From NCBI GenBank assembly GCA_014650015.1, contig BMUD01000004.1, forward strand, positions 310,001 to 374,000: 64,000 bases of DNA, in the 5' to 3' direction. Positions 18,075 through 27,975 of the stretch are shown piece by piece. This DNA comes from Streptomyces griseoloalbus. GTDB taxonomy: Bacteria; Actinomycetota; Actinomycetes; Streptomycetales; Streptomycetaceae. Every line of letters begins with the position of its first letter. The stretch's first letter is position 1. The notes under the pieces were generated by a model that was not told where the DNA came from, made no database searches, and saw only the letters and a list, made by a program, of their open reading frames with translations. Position numbers and translations under genes: made by a program.

Positions 18075-21000
18075 TCAGTGCGCGGACCGGCCGAGTGTGG
18101 AGTCGATGAAGGCAAAGAGCTCGTCGGCCGAGGCCGCGCCGACGTCCACGCCGCCGGACGGGGCGTTCACGGGGGCGTCCACGGCGTTGTTCGTCGGGGC
18201 GTTCACCGCGTTGTTCGGCGAGATGGGCTCGGGGCCGTGCAGGGTGGCCGCTAGGGCCCGCAGCCGTTCGGCGATCTCCGCGCGCCGAGCCGCCTCCGCG
18301 GGCGGTGCGGCCAGCAGGGCCTCCAGCCGGTCCAGGCCGTCCCGGAGTTCGTGTGCGGGGGCGCCGCCGTCCGCCGGGGCCAGCCGCTCGTGCAGCAGGG
18401 CGGCGAGCGCGGCCGGCGTCGGATGGTCGAAGACGGCGGTGGCGGGGAGCGGGGTGCCCGCGGCGGCGCTGAGCCGGTTGCGCAGCTCGACCGCGGTCAC
18501 CGAGTCGAACCCGAGCTCCTGGAACGGCCGTTCCGGTGCGATCGTGTCCGCGGACGTGTGTCCGAGGACCGCGGCGACCCCGGCGCGGACCAGCTCCAGC
18601 GTCCGGCGCTCCCGCTCCGCCTCCGGCAGTCCGGCGAGCTGTTCGGCCAGCGGGGCGACGGTGTCCGACGCGGCCTGCGCCCGTGGCCGCAGACGTGTGG
18701 TCGCGGTCAGGGCGGCCAGCAGGTGGGGCGGGCGCGGCGGGGTACCGGCGCGCCCGGTGGGAGTGCTCGACGGGGCGTCGGCCTCGCCGGTCGGAGTGCT
18801 CGACGGCGCGTCGGCGCCGACCGGGTCCCCGGCACCGGCCGGCGACTCCGTATCTGTCATGTTCCTGACATCGATCGCTTCTTCGGCACCTGCCGGGGCC
18901 GGCGCCACGGCGATCGGGGCCGGGGTGTCCGCGACCATGGCGCGGTCGAACAGGGCCCACCCGTCCACGGCCCTCAGCGGCCGGAACCCCGCGGGCACGG
19001 ACTCGGCCGGCTCCCGGTCCCCTTCCCCGTCGTCGCTCTGCCACGGGCCCCACGCGAGGGCGGTCGCCGGCCGGCCCTCGGCCCTGCGCCGCCGGGCCAG
19101 ACCGTCCGCGAAGGCCGCGGCCGCGGCGGCTCCGGCCCTCCCCGCCCCGCCGAGCAGCCCGACGGCATCCGAGCAGACGACGAACGCCGCGAGGTCCGCG
19201 TCCCGCGTGGCCCGGTGCAGCGCCCACGCACCGTCGGCGCCCGCGCGCAGCGCCTCCTGCCAGGCGGGTGAGCCCTCGGGGTGCGTGTCGGCGGCGCGGG
19301 TGCCCTCCGCGTGCACGACACCGGTCAGCGGGTGCGCGGCCGGGAGGGACGCCAGCAGGCCGGTGACCGCGGCCGGGTCGGTCACATCGCACACGGCCAC
19401 CGTCACCTCGGCCCCCTGGGCGCCGAGTTCGGCCGCCAGCGCGGCCGTCGCCTCGGCCCGCCGCGCGTCCGGCGCGGTGAGCAGCAGGCGGCCGACCCCC
19501 TGCCGGGCGACCAGGTGCCGGGCGAGTCCGGCGCCGAGCCGCTCGGCGGCTCCGGTGAGCAGCACCGTGCCCGCCGGGTCCCAGGCCGGTGCCGCGGGCG
19601 GCTCGGCGCCGGCCGGCAGGCGCCGCAGCCGCGGCGTCAGGACCGTACCCGCGCGGACCGCGGCCTCGGGCTCGCCGAGGGCCCACAGGGCGGAGAGGGA
19701 CCCGGCGGAGATGTCGCCGTCGGTGTCGACCAGCATGAGCCGTCCGGGCGCCTCGGCCTGCACCGACCGCACCAGAGCCCACAGCGCGGCCCGCTCCGGT
19801 TCCGGGGCCTCCGCCGCCGACACGGCCACCGCACCGCGGGTGAGCACGGTCAACGGCCGCCCGGCGGACCGTTCGTCGGCCAGCCAGGCCCGCACCGTCT
19901 CCAGCAGGCGCGCGGCGTGTGCCGCCAGGTGTGCCGGTTCCGGCGCCGGGCAGGGCAGGACCACGGCGTCCGTGTCCGCACCGCCGGACAGCGCCGCGTC
20001 GACGTCCGGGTACGGCCCGGAAAGGCCCGCGGCCGCGACGGCCGCCGCCCCGTCGTCCGCACCGGAGCGCAGCACGCTCCAACGCGTCGGCGACGCGTCG
20101 GCCCCTGCGCCCGCTACGGCGTCGGCAACCGCGGGGGCCCCGGCCCCACCGGTGTGGGCCGACGTCCACTCCACGTCCAGCAGCAGTCCGCCGCCGGCAC
20201 CGTGCGCGACGCGGAACTCGTCCGCCGGAACGTCTCGGAAGCCGACCGAGTCCACCGTGGCGACGAGCCGCCCGGCGGGATCGGTGAGCCGTACGGACAC
20301 CGTGCCCGGCTCCCGCTCGGTGACGCGGGCGTGTACGACGGTGGCGCCGGCGGCGTGCAGCCGTACGCCGCGCCACACGACCGGGACCGGTACGTGGTCC
20401 GGGACGGGCCGGTGCGCGAGGGAGCTCAGGGCCGCGTCGAGGAGGGTGGGATGGATGCCGTACCGCTCGGCATCGTCGGCCTGTTCGCCGGGCAGCCGGA
20501 TCAGCGTCCCGCCGGACGGGCCCGCCACGGGGTCCCCGGATGCGGCCGGGCGGTCCGGCGCGAGGCTGCCCTCGGCGTGCAGGCCCCAGGGGGCGTCGTC
20601 CCGCCCGGCGTGCGCCGCGACCACCGGCCGGGAGTGCACGGTCAGGTCGCGCCCGCCGTCCTGCCGCAGCCGGCCCGCCCGGACCTGGATCTCCACCGTG
20701 CCGTCGGCCGGCAGCACCAGCGGCGCCCGCAGACGCAGCACGTCGATGCCCGGGCAGCCGGTCTCGTCGGCGACGCGCAGGGCGAGTTCGACGAGCGCGG
20801 AGGCGGCGACGACGTCCGTGCCGAGCACGCTGTGCCGCAGCGGTGAGGGAACCGTGCGCGCGGAGATCCGCCGCGTGAACAGCACCTCCCCGAGCCCGGC
20901 GACGGCGGTGGCCGGTCCCAGCAGCGGATGCCCTGCGGCCGGCGCGCCCACGCTGTCGGTGACCGGCTCCAGCCAGTGGCGCTCCTGGTCGAAGGCGTAC

Positions 21001-23750
21001 GTCGGCAGGTCCACCGTCCGGGCCCCGGTGCCGTCGAACAGGGCGGCCCAGTTCACCGCGGCGCCCCGCACGAACACCTCGGCCAGGGCCGACAGCAGCG
21101 AGGGGGCCTCGGGCCGGTCGCGGCGCAGCGCGGCCACCGTCGTCCTGCCCTCGGGTTCGCGCAGGCAGTCGGCCGCCAGAGCGGCGCAGACGTTGTCCGG
21201 GCCCACCTCCAGGAAGGCGGTGACGCCCGCCGCCTCCAGGGTGCGCACCGCGTCCGCGAAGCGGACAGTCGCTCGGATCTGCTCGACCCAGTACTCGGGC
21301 GACGACCACTGCCCCTCGGCGACGGCCGCACCGGTGACCGTGGAGACGGCGGCGACGCGCGGCTCGTGGTAGGTCAGCCCGGCGGCGATCTTCCGGAACT
21401 CGTCGAGGACACCGTCCATGTGCGGGGAGTGGAAGGCGTGGCTGACGGTCAGCCGGGTGGTCCGGTGCCCCGCCGCGCGCAACTGTCCCGCCACCTCCTC
21501 GGCGGCCTCGCTGTCACCGGCCAGGACCACGGAACGCGGTCCGTTGACAGCGGCGACGGCCAGGTGGTGCGTGTGCCCGTCGAGCAGGGCGGCGACCTGC
21601 TCCTCCGTGGCCTGTACGGCGATCATGGCGCCGCCGGGCGGGGCGCTCTGCATGAGCCGGCCCCGGGCGGCGACCAGGGCCGCGGCGTCCGCGAGGTCGA
21701 GGACGCCGGCGACATGGGCGGCGGCGAGTTCCCCGATCGAGTGGCCGGCCACGACGTCGGGTGTGGCGCCGAAAGACTCCAGCAGCCGGTACAGGGCCAC
21801 CTCGACGGCGAACAGCGCGGGCTGGGTCACGGCCGTCTCGTCGAGACGGTGCCCGGTGCGCAGCGCCTCGCCGAGCGGCTGGTCCAGATGTGGGTCGAGC
21901 GCGGTGGCGACGGCGTCGAAGGCGCGGGCGTAGGCCGGGAAGGTGTCGTACAGCTCCCGGCCCATGCCGATACGCTGCGCGCCCTGCCCGGTGAACAGCC
22001 AGGCGGTCTTGCCCACTGCGGTCTCCGCCCGGGCCGTGCCGGGTGCCGTACGGCCCTCCGCCAGCGCCCTCGTGCCCGCGAGCAGACCGTCCAGGTCCGC
22101 CGCCAGCACCACGGCGCGGTGGCGGAAGACAGTGCGGGTGGTGGCGAGGGAATGGGCGATGTCGAGGGCGCGGGGCGGGTGGACGTCGAGATCTGCGTCC
22201 GGGTGCGTGGCGCGGTCCGGGTCCGGGGGGTTCTCGAGGTGGCTGAGGAGGCGTTGGGCCTGGGCGCGCAGTGCGGTCGCGGACTTGGCGGACAGCAGCC
22301 AGGGCAGGACCGGCAGCGGGCGGGCGGCGGGCGCAGGGGAGGCGGGCTCCTCGGCCGTGTCGGTGGCGGGCGCCTCCTCCAGGATGACGTGCGCGTTCGT
22401 CCCGCCGAAGCCGAAGGAGGACACGGCCGCGCGACGCGGGCGTCCGGCGTCGGGCCAGTCCCGCGGCTCGGTCAGCAGCCGTACGGCGCCGGAGCTCCAG
22501 TCGACCATCGGGGTGGGCCGGTCGACGTGCAGGGTGCGGGGCAGGACACCGTGCCGCATCGCCTCCACCATCTTGATCACACCGCCCACGCCCGCAGCGG
22601 CGACCGTGTGCCCGATGTTGGACTTGAGCGAGCCGAGGTAGAGGGGGTTCCCGGCGGGCCGCTGCCGGCCGTAGGTGTTGAGCAGGGCCTCGGCCTCGAT
22701 CGGGTCACCGAGACGCGTACCGGTGCCGTGCGCCTCGACCGCGTCCACATCGGCCGGTTCGAGGCCCGCGTCGGCCAGTGCCTGCCGGATGACACGCTCC
22801 TGCGCCGGGCCGTTCGGCGCCGTCAGACCATTGCTCGCCCCGTCCTGGTTGACCGCGGAACCACGCAGGACGGCCAGCACCGGATGGTTGTTGCGCCGGG
22901 CGTCGGAGAGACGCTCCAGGACGAGGACGCCGACACCCTCCGACCACGACGTACCGTCGGCCGCCGCGGCGAACGACTTGATCCGACCGTCCGGCGCCAG
23001 CCCCCGCAACCGGGAGAACTCGGTGAACGCCACGGGCGTCGCCATCACCGTCGCCCCGCCGGCCAGGGCGAGCGTGCACTCGCCCGCGCGCAGGGACCGC
23101 GCCGCCAGATGCAGGGCGACCAGGGACGACGAGCAGGCGGTGTCCACCGACACGGCCGGGCCCTCGAACCCGAACGTGTAGGCCACCCGCCCCGAGGCGA
23201 TACTGCCCGCGCTGCCGCTGAACAGGTATCCCTCGGCGTTGCGGGCCGGCAGGCCGGGCCGGGAGCCGTAGTCGTTGTACATGACGCCGGTGAACACGGC
23301 GGTGCGGCTGCCGTGCAGGCTCCGCGGGGCGATGCCCGCCCGCTCCAGCGCCTCCCACGCGGTGTGGAGCAGCAGCCGCTGCTGGGGGTCGGTGGTCAGC
23401 GCCTCCCGGGGCGACATGTCGAAGAACCCCGGGTCGAAACGGTCGGCGTCGTGCAGGAAACCTCCTTCCCTGCTGTAACTGGTTCCCAGCCGTTCCGGAT
23501 CGGGGTCGTAGAGGCTGTCCAGGTCCCAGCCCCGGTTGTCCGGGAACGGGGTCACGGCGTCGACGCCGTCGGCCACCAGCCGCCACAGGTCGGCGGGCGA
23601 GGCGACACCGCCCGGGAAGCGGCACGCCATCGCGACGATCGCGATCGGCTCGCGCTGTCTGGACTCCACCTCGCGCAACCGGTCACGTGCCTCTTGGGCC
23701 TCCACGATGGCTCGCTTGAGGTAGTCGCGAAGTCTTTCCTCACCCGCCAT
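18075..23750 (-). CDS. PKS1: type I PKS module KS-AT-DH-KR(inactive)-ACP
   Basis: 1891 residues, ATG with GGGGAG upstream. An N-terminal coiled-coil docking segment (1-32) precedes KS (about 34-455; VDTACSSS Cys near 205, so not a KSQ loader). AT (about 590-860) has GHSIG near 670 and HAFH, predicting malonyl-CoA. DH (about 938-1180) keeps His and Asp but has lost the LPG motif ([12 protein letters not shown]). KR (about 1390-1590) is dead: the cofactor loop reads TGAAERLG, and where active KRs have SS, Tyr and Asn it reads [10 protein letters not shown]...AGAAAAAAF; the Lys is Gly. ACP (about 1700-1790) has [10 protein letters not shown]-terminal docking tail ends [13 protein letters not shown], matching the PKS2 head. 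Product of this module should keep its beta-ketone. Confidence 0.95.
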   Translation of the reverse strand: MAGEERLRDYLKRAIVEAQEARDRLREVESRQREPIAIVAMACRFPGGVASPADLWRLVADGVDAVTPFPDNRGWDLDSLYDPDPERLGTSYSREGGFLHDADRFDPGFFDMSPREALTTDPQQRLLLHTAWEALERAGIAPRSLHGSRTAVFTGVMYNDYGSRPGLPARNAEGYLFSGSAGSIASGRVAYTFGFEGPAVSVDTACSSSLVALHLAARSLRAGECTLALAGGATVMATPVAFTEFSRLRGLAPDGRIKSFAAAADGTSWSEGVGVLVLERLSDARRNNHPVLAVLRGSAVNQDGASNGLTAPNGPAQERVIRQALADAGLEPADVDAVEAHGTGTRLGDPIEAEALLNTYGRQRPAGNPLYLGSLKSNIGHTVAAAGVGGVIKMVEAMRHGVLPRTLHVDRPTPMVDWSSGAVRLLTEPRDWPDAGRPRRAAVSSFGFGGTNAHVILEEAPATDTAEEPASPAPAARPLPVLPWLLSAKSATALRAQAQRLLSHLENPPDPDRATHPDADLDVHPPRALDIAHSLATTRTVFRHRAVVLAADLDGLLAGTRALAEGRTAPGTARAETAVGKTAWLFTGQGAQRIGMGRELYDTFPAYARAFDAVATALDPHLDQPLGEALRTGHRLDETAVTQPALFAVEVALYRLLESFGATPDVVAGHSIGELAAAHVAGVLDLADAAALVAARGRLMQSAPPGGAMIAVQATEEQVAALLDGHTHHLAVAAVNGPRSVVLAGDSEAAEEVAGQLRAAGHRTTRLTVSHAFHSPHMDGVLDEFRKIAAGLTYHEPRVAAVSTVTGAAVAEGQWSSPEYWVEQIRATVRFADAVRTLEAAGVTAFLEVGPDNVCAALAADCLREPEGRTTVAALRRDRPEAPSLLSALAEVFVRGAAVNWAALFDGTGARTVDLPTYAFDQERHWLEPVTDSVGAPAAGHPLLGPATAVAGLGEVLFTRRISARTVPSPLRHSVLGTDVVAASALVELALRVADETGCPGIDVLRLRAPLVLPADGTVEIQVRAGRLRQDGGRDLTVHSRPVVAAHAGRDDAPWGLHAEGSLAPDRPAASGDPVAGPSGGTLIRLPGEQADDAERYGIHPTLLDAALSSLAHRPVPDHVPVPVVWRGVRLHAAGATVVHARVTEREPGTVSVRLTDPAGRLVATVDSVGFRDVPADEFRVAHGAGGGLLLDVEWTSAHTGGAGAPAVADAVAGAGADASPTRWSVLRSGADDGAAAVAAAGLSGPYPDVDAALSGGADTDAVVLPCPAPEPAHLAAHAARLLETVRAWLADERSAGRPLTVLTRGAVAVSAAEAPEPERAALWALVRSVQAEAPGRLMLVDTDGDISAGSLSALWALGEPEAAVRAGTVLTPRLRRLPAGAEPPAAPAWDPAGTVLLTGAAERLGAGLARHLVARQGVGRLLLTAPDARRAEATAALAAELGAQGAEVTVAVCDVTDPAAVTGLLASLPAAHPLTGVVHAEGTRAADTHPEGSPAWQEALRAGADGAWALHRATRDADLAAFVVCSDAVGLLGGAGRAGAAAAAAFADGLARRRRAEGRPATALAWGPWQSDDGEGDREPAESVPAGFRPLRAVDGWALFDRAMVADTPAPIAVAPAPAGAEEAIDVRNMTDTESPAGAGDPVGADAPSSTPTGEADAPSSTPTGRAGTPPRPPHLLAALTATTRLRPRAQAASDTVAPLAEQLAGLPEAERERRTLELVRAGVAAVLGHTSADTIAPERPFQELGFDSVTAVELRNRLSAAAGTPLPATAVFDHPTPAALAALLHERLAPADGGAPAHELRDGLDRLEALLAAPPAEAARRAEIAERLRALAATLHGPEPISPNNAVNAPTNNAVDAPVNAPSGGVDVGAASADELFAFIDSTLGRSAH
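22444..23018 (-). repeat. 575-bp tract identical between the two KS domains (PKS1 copy)
   Basis: Partner of 16716-17290, in direct orientation 5728 bp away. Recombination between the copies would delete the AT-DH-KR-ACP of PKS1 and fuse its N-terminus to the downstream part of PKS2. Confidence 0.85.
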
Positions 23751-24035
23751 GGTGCTCAGCTCCCCGGTGTGAAGTATGTGCTTCCGATGCGCGCAGGCCC
23801 AGGCGGCTTCCGCCCTTCCCGCCTTCCGCTTTTCCAGCAGCCAACTCCGGCGATTTCGCTCCGGTTATCCAATCGTGCGCCGATCACCTTTCGGTAATCC
23901 GAAGGAAATGCCGCGACCTGCGGCCGACAGTTACTTGTCAGTGGGTGGCCGGTTGTCCGGCTGTCGTTACCCTCCCGGCGGGAGCCATGAAATTCACGAT
24001 GCCTTGCCACTGCGCGAGAGAAGGAAACGACGAAC
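23751..24035. promoter_or_regulatory. Divergent promoter region of PKS1 and SnoaL genes
   Basis: 285 bp between divergent start codons. It is richer in A/T than its surroundings near 23840-23945 and carries TCACC-N3-CGGTAAT at 23884-23898, roughly central. This site is shared with the amine oxidase promoter. No -10/-35 pair can be assigned with confidence. Confidence 0.6.
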
Positions 24036-24413
24036 ATGGCGCAACTCACCCACGATGTCGAGAAGCACACCGCCCTCTACGTGGAGGCGTTCAACGCCGG
24101 TGACGTGGACGCGGTGAACGCGATGTACACACAGGACGCGGTCGCGGTCTGGGAGCCAGGTGTGCCGCTGGCGGGTCAGGCCCGCATCGACTCCGTCCGT
24201 GACTTCCTGTCCCGTGGGCCGCGGATGACGGCGGTGCCGCGACAGTCGTTCGTCACGGACGACACCGCCCTGCTGGTCGTCGACTGGACCATCGACACCA
24301 CCGACGAGGAGGGCAACCCCGAGCACCTGGAGGGCGTCGGCCTCGACGTGCTGTGCCGGGGCGCGGACGGCAACTGGCGGTACGCCATCGACGACCCGTA
24401 CGGCGAGAAGTGA
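24036..24413 (+). CDS. SnoaL-like / NTF2-fold protein (YybH/SgcJ type), copy 1
   Basis: 125 residues, ATG preceded by AGAAGGAAAC. The pattern (N-terminal helix with YVEAFNAGDVDAVNAMYTQDAVAVWEPG, then strands ending DVLCRGADGNWRYAIDDP) is that of DUF4440/SnoaL-like cone folds. In biosynthetic clusters such proteins act as cyclases, isomerases or epoxide-handling enzymes, but many are uncharacterised. It is first in a plus-strand unit divergent from PKS1. Catalytic residues cannot be assigned from sequence alone. Its partner follows 52 bases downstream. Confidence 0.85.
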   Translation: MAQLTHDVEKHTALYVEAFNAGDVDAVNAMYTQDAVAVWEPGVPLAGQARIDSVRDFLSRGPRMTAVPRQSFVTDDTALLVVDWTIDTTDEEGNPEHLEGVGLDVLCRGADGNWRYAIDDPYGEK

Positions 24414-24465
24414 ACCGCACGGCCCGGCCCACCGACCCGTCACGGCAACCGGAGGTTCTCCAGCC

Positions 24466-24882
24466 ATGAGTTTCACCGTCGACATCGACTTCGACAAGCC
24501 CGACCTCACCGCCGACACCGACACGCAGAACGAAATCTTCCTGCAGGTCTTCAACTCCGGTGACGGCGAGCTGTTCGACAAGCTCTACCGCGCGGACTCC
24601 ATCTCCAACTTCTCCGGCCAACCGCTGACCGGCGCCGCCCGGCTGGCGTTCTTCAAAGAGTTCCTCGCCACCAAGCCGAAGCTCCAAGCCGAGGTCACCC
24701 ACGCGTGGGTGGCCGGCGACGCCGCGCTGATCGGGGTGCGTTTCACCATCGACGGCACCGACCAGGACGGCAAGCCGATGCACCTGGAGGGCACCTGCAC
24801 CGACGTGCTGCGCCGGGGCGCGGACGGCCGGTGGCTGATGGCCGTCGACCGGCCGGTCGCCGGGAGCCTGCTCCCCGAGTAA
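24466..24882 (+). CDS. SnoaL-like / NTF2-fold protein, copy 2
   Basis: 138 residues with a GGAGG ribosome site. Same fold family as the preceding gene: QVFNSGDGELFDKLYRADSISNFSGQPLTG and DVLRRGADGRWLMAVDRP align with the copy 1 blocks, though overall identity is modest and an acidic N-terminal extension is present. The pair may form a heterodimer or catalyse successive steps. A hairpin terminator follows at 24916-24954, so the next genes may have a separate promoter. Confidence 0.85.
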   Translation: MSFTVDIDFDKPDLTADTDTQNEIFLQVFNSGDGELFDKLYRADSISNFSGQPLTGAARLAFFKEFLATKPKLQAEVTHAWVAGDAALIGVRFTIDGTDQDGKPMHLEGTCTDVLRRGADGRWLMAVDRPVAGSLLPE

Positions 24883-24915
24883 CGCGGCAGCGGCCACCAG
24901 CACCCGTCCACCGGC

Positions 24916-24954
24916 AACCCCCCGGGCCCGATTCCGCTCAGTGGCCCGGGGGTT
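24916..24954 (+). terminator. Terminator after the SnoaL pair
   Basis: Stem AACCCCC(C)GGGCC / GGCCCGGGGGTT with one bulged C and a 14-nt loop, followed by CTTCAT. Likely ends or attenuates the SnoaL transcript. Confidence 0.6.
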
Positions 24955-25086
24955 CTTCATGTCCGGCCGGTGGGCGCCCTGTTGCCGCGCGATGGGCGGC
25001 CGATTCCGCACCCCGCCTACGGTGAAGTCCCCGCGAATGGGAAAGGTCAATACCGCGGAAATCAAGAACTGGCTATCGGAGGCAGA

Positions 25087-26262
25087 ATGACCCGGCTCGG
25101 CACGGAAGCGCAGCACATTCTGGACACGGTGCAGGACGCGGTGCCCACCCTCCGCCGCAACGGTGCGGACACCGAGAAGCAGCGCTGGCTCCTCGACGAG
25201 AACATCCAGCTCCTGGAAAAGGCCGGCGTTTTCCGCATGGTGGTGCCCGAGCGGTTCGGCGGGCTCGACCTGCCGGTGGCCGACCAGGCGAAGATCCTCG
25301 CCGCGATCTCCCAGGGCTGCGGCTCGACGGGCTGGGTGTGCATGGTCTGGGTCTCCAGCGCCTGGATCGTCAGCCTCTTCCCCGACCGCGCCCAGGAGGA
25401 GGTCTTCGCGGGCGGCTCGGTGCGGGTCTCCGGCGGCTTCACCCCGTCCGGGACGCTCACCCCCGTCGAGGGCGGCTACCGGCTGAGCGGCAGCTGGCGG
25501 TTCAACACCGGTGTGCCCGGCGCCCAGTGGAACATTCACGCGGCGATGGTCGAGCACGCCGACGGCCGGCACGAGGAACTGTTCGCGCTGGTGCCGGCCG
25601 AGGACATCACCGTCGCCGACGACTGGGACGTCTTCGGCGCCGCGGGCACCGGCAGCGCCACCTCCACCGTGAAGGACGTCTTCGTGCCCGCGCACCGCGT
25701 GGTCGACACCTCGGTCTACGACGCCTCCACCGGCGACCGCTGGAACGCCGACGCCAAGGGCCGCAACTACAACATGCTCAGCTATGTCCTGGCCACCTGC
25801 GCCCCGGTGTACCTGGGCATCGCCCGCTCCGCGCTCGACCTGTTCACCGAGCGGGTCGCCGGCAAGCCCATCACCTACACCAACTGGGCCGACCAGCGCG
25901 AACACCCCTACACACAGGTCACGGTGGGGCGCGCGGCGAACCAGATCGCCGCCTGCGAGGCGTTGTCCCAGGACTGGCTGCGCGTCCTCCAGGAGCGCGC
26001 CGACCGCGGCGAGAAGATGACCGTCGAGGAGAAGGCGACGGTCCGCGGACAGGTCGGCTACGTGGTGGAGGCCACCAAGGCGGCCGTGGAGATGCTGTAC
26101 GACATCAGTTCCGCCTCCACCATCGTGCGCAGCAACCCCTTCCAGCGCGCCTTCCGCGACATCGCGGCGCTGTCCCTGCACGCGCTGCTGACTCCCATCA
26201 GCTCCCTTGAGGCGCACGGTCGTGTACTGCTCGACCTGGAACCAGGAACCGACTACATCTGA
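25087..26262 (+). CDS. Acyl-CoA dehydrogenase-like flavin monooxygenase (HsaA/ActVA-ORF5 type)
   Basis: 391 residues from ATG 25087 with GGAGG just upstream; an in-frame ATG at 24970 would add 39 residues of no similarity. The fold is acyl-CoA dehydrogenase-like: GVFRMVVPERFGGLDLPVADQAKILAAISQGCGSTGW, the VSGGFTPSGT strand, and SGSWRFNTGVPGAQW. This is the group D flavin monooxygenase layout (with a separate reductase supplying FADH2) rather than a fatty-acid dehydrogenase. In polyketide clusters such enzymes hydroxylate or N-oxidise. No reductase is in the window. It is followed 21 bases later by the P450. Confidence 0.85.
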   Translation: MTRLGTEAQHILDTVQDAVPTLRRNGADTEKQRWLLDENIQLLEKAGVFRMVVPERFGGLDLPVADQAKILAAISQGCGSTGWVCMVWVSSAWIVSLFPDRAQEEVFAGGSVRVSGGFTPSGTLTPVEGGYRLSGSWRFNTGVPGAQWNIHAAMVEHADGRHEELFALVPAEDITVADDWDVFGAAGTGSATSTVKDVFVPAHRVVDTSVYDASTGDRWNADAKGRNYNMLSYVLATCAPVYLGIARSALDLFTERVAGKPITYTNWADQREHPYTQVTVGRAANQIAACEALSQDWLRVLQERADRGEKMTVEEKATVRGQVGYVVEATKAAVEMLYDISSASTIVRSNPFQRAFRDIAALSLHALLTPISSLEAHGRVLLDLEPGTDYI

Positions 26263-26283
26263 GCCGTTTCTCGGAGGCCGACC

Positions 26284-27501
26284 GTGAACACCCGCTCGCA
26301 AGCCCCTGTCCTGTTCGACTCCGCTTATTACCACGACCCGTACGCGGTCTACGACTGGCTGCGGGTCCACGACCCGGTCCACTGGTTCCGCTTCCCCGTC
26401 GGCGACGTGCCGATGGTGTTCCTGTCCCGCTACGACGACGTCAAGGCGCTGCTGAGCGACCAGCGGTTCAGCAACGACGGTGAGGCGTGGGGCAGCGACA
26501 CGTTCCGGCGCTCCGGGATGGTCTTCGGCGCGGGCACGCTGATCGGCCGTATCCTCACCGTCCTCGACCCGCCGGACCACACGCGGGTGCGCCGGCTGGC
26601 GATGGGCGCGTTCACGCCGCGCCGGGTGGCGGCCTGGAAGGAGCCGGTGGACCGGATCGTCGCCGAGTGCCTGGCCCGTCTGGAGAAGTCGGACCGGCCC
26701 GACGTGATGGACTACGCGGGCCGGATCCCGGCCGATGTCACCGGGGAGATCCTCGGATTCCCGCTGAAGCGTTTCGGTGAGATGCTCGACGCGATCGAGC
26801 GGGCGTTCCATGCCGACCCCGACAACCCCGACCAGGAGGCCGAGGTCGCCGCCGCGTTCGAAGAGCTCGTGAACTACGGCCGCGAACTCATCGTCGACAA
26901 GCGCCGCAACCCGGGGGACGACCTCACCTCCCACTTCGTCCAGGCCAGGGACGGCGAGGACCGACTGTCGGAGGACGAGCTGGTCTCGCTTGTCGCTGTC
27001 ATGATCATGGCAGGCATCGACACCACCCGGAACCTGATCGGCTCGGCGGTGCTGGCGCTGCTGGACCACCCCGACCAGATGCGGCTGCTGCGCGAGCACC
27101 CCGAGCACACGCCGACCGCGGTCGAGGAGTTCCTGCGCTACGACGGCGCGTTCTGCGTCGGACTGTTCCGGCTGGCGAAGGAGGACCTGGAGATCGGGGG
27201 CGTGCGCATACCCGCCGGCACTCCCGTCGTGGCCGGTCTGCAGTCCGCCAACAACGACCCGGAGAAGTACGCGGATCCGCGGCGGCTGGACATCACCCGC
27301 GCCGGGGAGCGGCACCTGGCGCTGGGCCACGGGCTGCACAACTGCATGGGGGCGGCACTGGCCCGCCTGGAGACGGGGGTCGCCGTCCCCGCCCTGCTGG
27401 AGAGGTTCCCCCAGCTGCGTCTGGCGGTGCCCCGTGAGGAGATCCACTTCGAGGAGAACTGGCTGCTGCGCAGCCTGCCGTCACTGCCGGTGGAGCTGTG
27501 A
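26284..27501 (+). CDS. Cytochrome P450
   Basis: 405 residues, GTG start preceded by CGGAGGCC. All core elements are present: I-helix oxygen-binding AGIDTTRN (near 240), the ExxR motif in AVEEFLRYDG (near 283), and the heme loop LGHGLHNCMGAALARLE with its ligand Cys near 355; the usual Phe of the heme loop is Leu here. It should hydroxylate, epoxidise or desaturate the polyketide. Electrons probably come from the ferredoxin encoded by the overlapping next gene. Confidence 0.95.
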   Translation: MNTRSQAPVLFDSAYYHDPYAVYDWLRVHDPVHWFRFPVGDVPMVFLSRYDDVKALLSDQRFSNDGEAWGSDTFRRSGMVFGAGTLIGRILTVLDPPDHTRVRRLAMGAFTPRRVAAWKEPVDRIVAECLARLEKSDRPDVMDYAGRIPADVTGEILGFPLKRFGEMLDAIERAFHADPDNPDQEAEVAAAFEELVNYGRELIVDKRRNPGDDLTSHFVQARDGEDRLSEDELVSLVAVMIMAGIDTTRNLIGSAVLALLDHPDQMRLLREHPEHTPTAVEEFLRYDGAFCVGLFRLAKEDLEIGGVRIPAGTPVVAGLQSANNDPEKYADPRRLDITRAGERHLALGHGLHNCMGAALARLETGVAVPALLERFPQLRLAVPREEIHFEENWLLRSLPSLPVEL

Positions 27502-27518
27502 GCGAGAGGGGAGACGAC

Positions 27519-27773
27519 ATGGCCGACACGCCCCAGGCGGCACAGTCCGGCAGGCGGATGCTGCTGTCGATCGACGCGGCGGTGTGCACGGGCGCCGGGA
27601 CGTGCGAGGCGATGCACCCGGAGCTGTTCCGGGTGGGGCCTGCGGGCCACGCCGTGGTGAGCCGCACGGAACTGACCGCCCCCGAGGACATCGAGGCCGC
27701 GACCGGCGTCCTGGACGTCTGTCCGACGGAGGCGGTACGCCTGGCCCTGGCGGACGCGGCGGGGCAGGCGTGA
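27519..27773 (+). CDS. [3Fe-4S] ferredoxin, P450 redox partner
   Basis: 84 residues from ATG 27519, chosen because GAGGGGAG lies eight bases before it; a GTG at 27498 overlaps the P450 stop (GTGA) and would add seven residues. The cluster ligands follow the short actinobacterial pattern: Cys-x5-Cys (CTGAGTC) and a late Cys-Pro (DVCPTEA), giving a 3Fe-4S protein of the SoyB/FdxH type. It delivers electrons to the adjacent P450. A strong terminator follows. Confidence 0.92.
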   Translation: MADTPQAAQSGRRMLLSIDAAVCTGAGTCEAMHPELFRVGPAGHAVVSRTELTAPEDIEAATGVLDVCPTEAVRLALADAAGQA

Positions 27774-27808
27774 CACCGCCGTGACGGCGCATGCCCTGCA
27801 TGCAGGAG

Positions 27809-27857
27809 GGGCGCCGCGCTCACCCGCGTTTTCCTCACGCGGGTGAGCGCGGCGCCC
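27809..27857. terminator. Strong bidirectional terminator
   Basis: A perfect 20-bp stem (27809-27828 with 27838-27857) and 9-nt loop TTTTCCTCA lies between the ferredoxin gene and the convergent imine reductase gene. Confidence 0.8.
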
Positions 27858-27975
27858 TTCGTCGTGCCCACGTTCGGCCTGCCCCGTGCCGAAGCCCTCC
27901 TGCCGCGTTGCCGTCACCCGCGGCCGGAGGGGCCCGTGGAGGTGTCCGATGGACGTACCGCGAGCGCTCAGCGCG

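Noticed and set aside
20928-23897. 989-codon plus-strand frame opposite PKS1
   Set aside because: Antisense shadow of the KS-AT-DH region; composition is Gly/Arg/Gln-rich and repeats the same nonsense as the frame opposite PKS2 because the two KS regions are identical.
24036-24882. Ketosteroid isomerase with defined catalytic Asp/Tyr
   Set aside because: The fold is shared, but I could not assign the catalytic residues, so no isomerase activity is claimed.
24253-27447. 1064-codon minus-strand frame across SnoaL, monooxygenase and P450
   Set aside because: Shadow of well-supported plus-strand genes; no ribosome site or domain.
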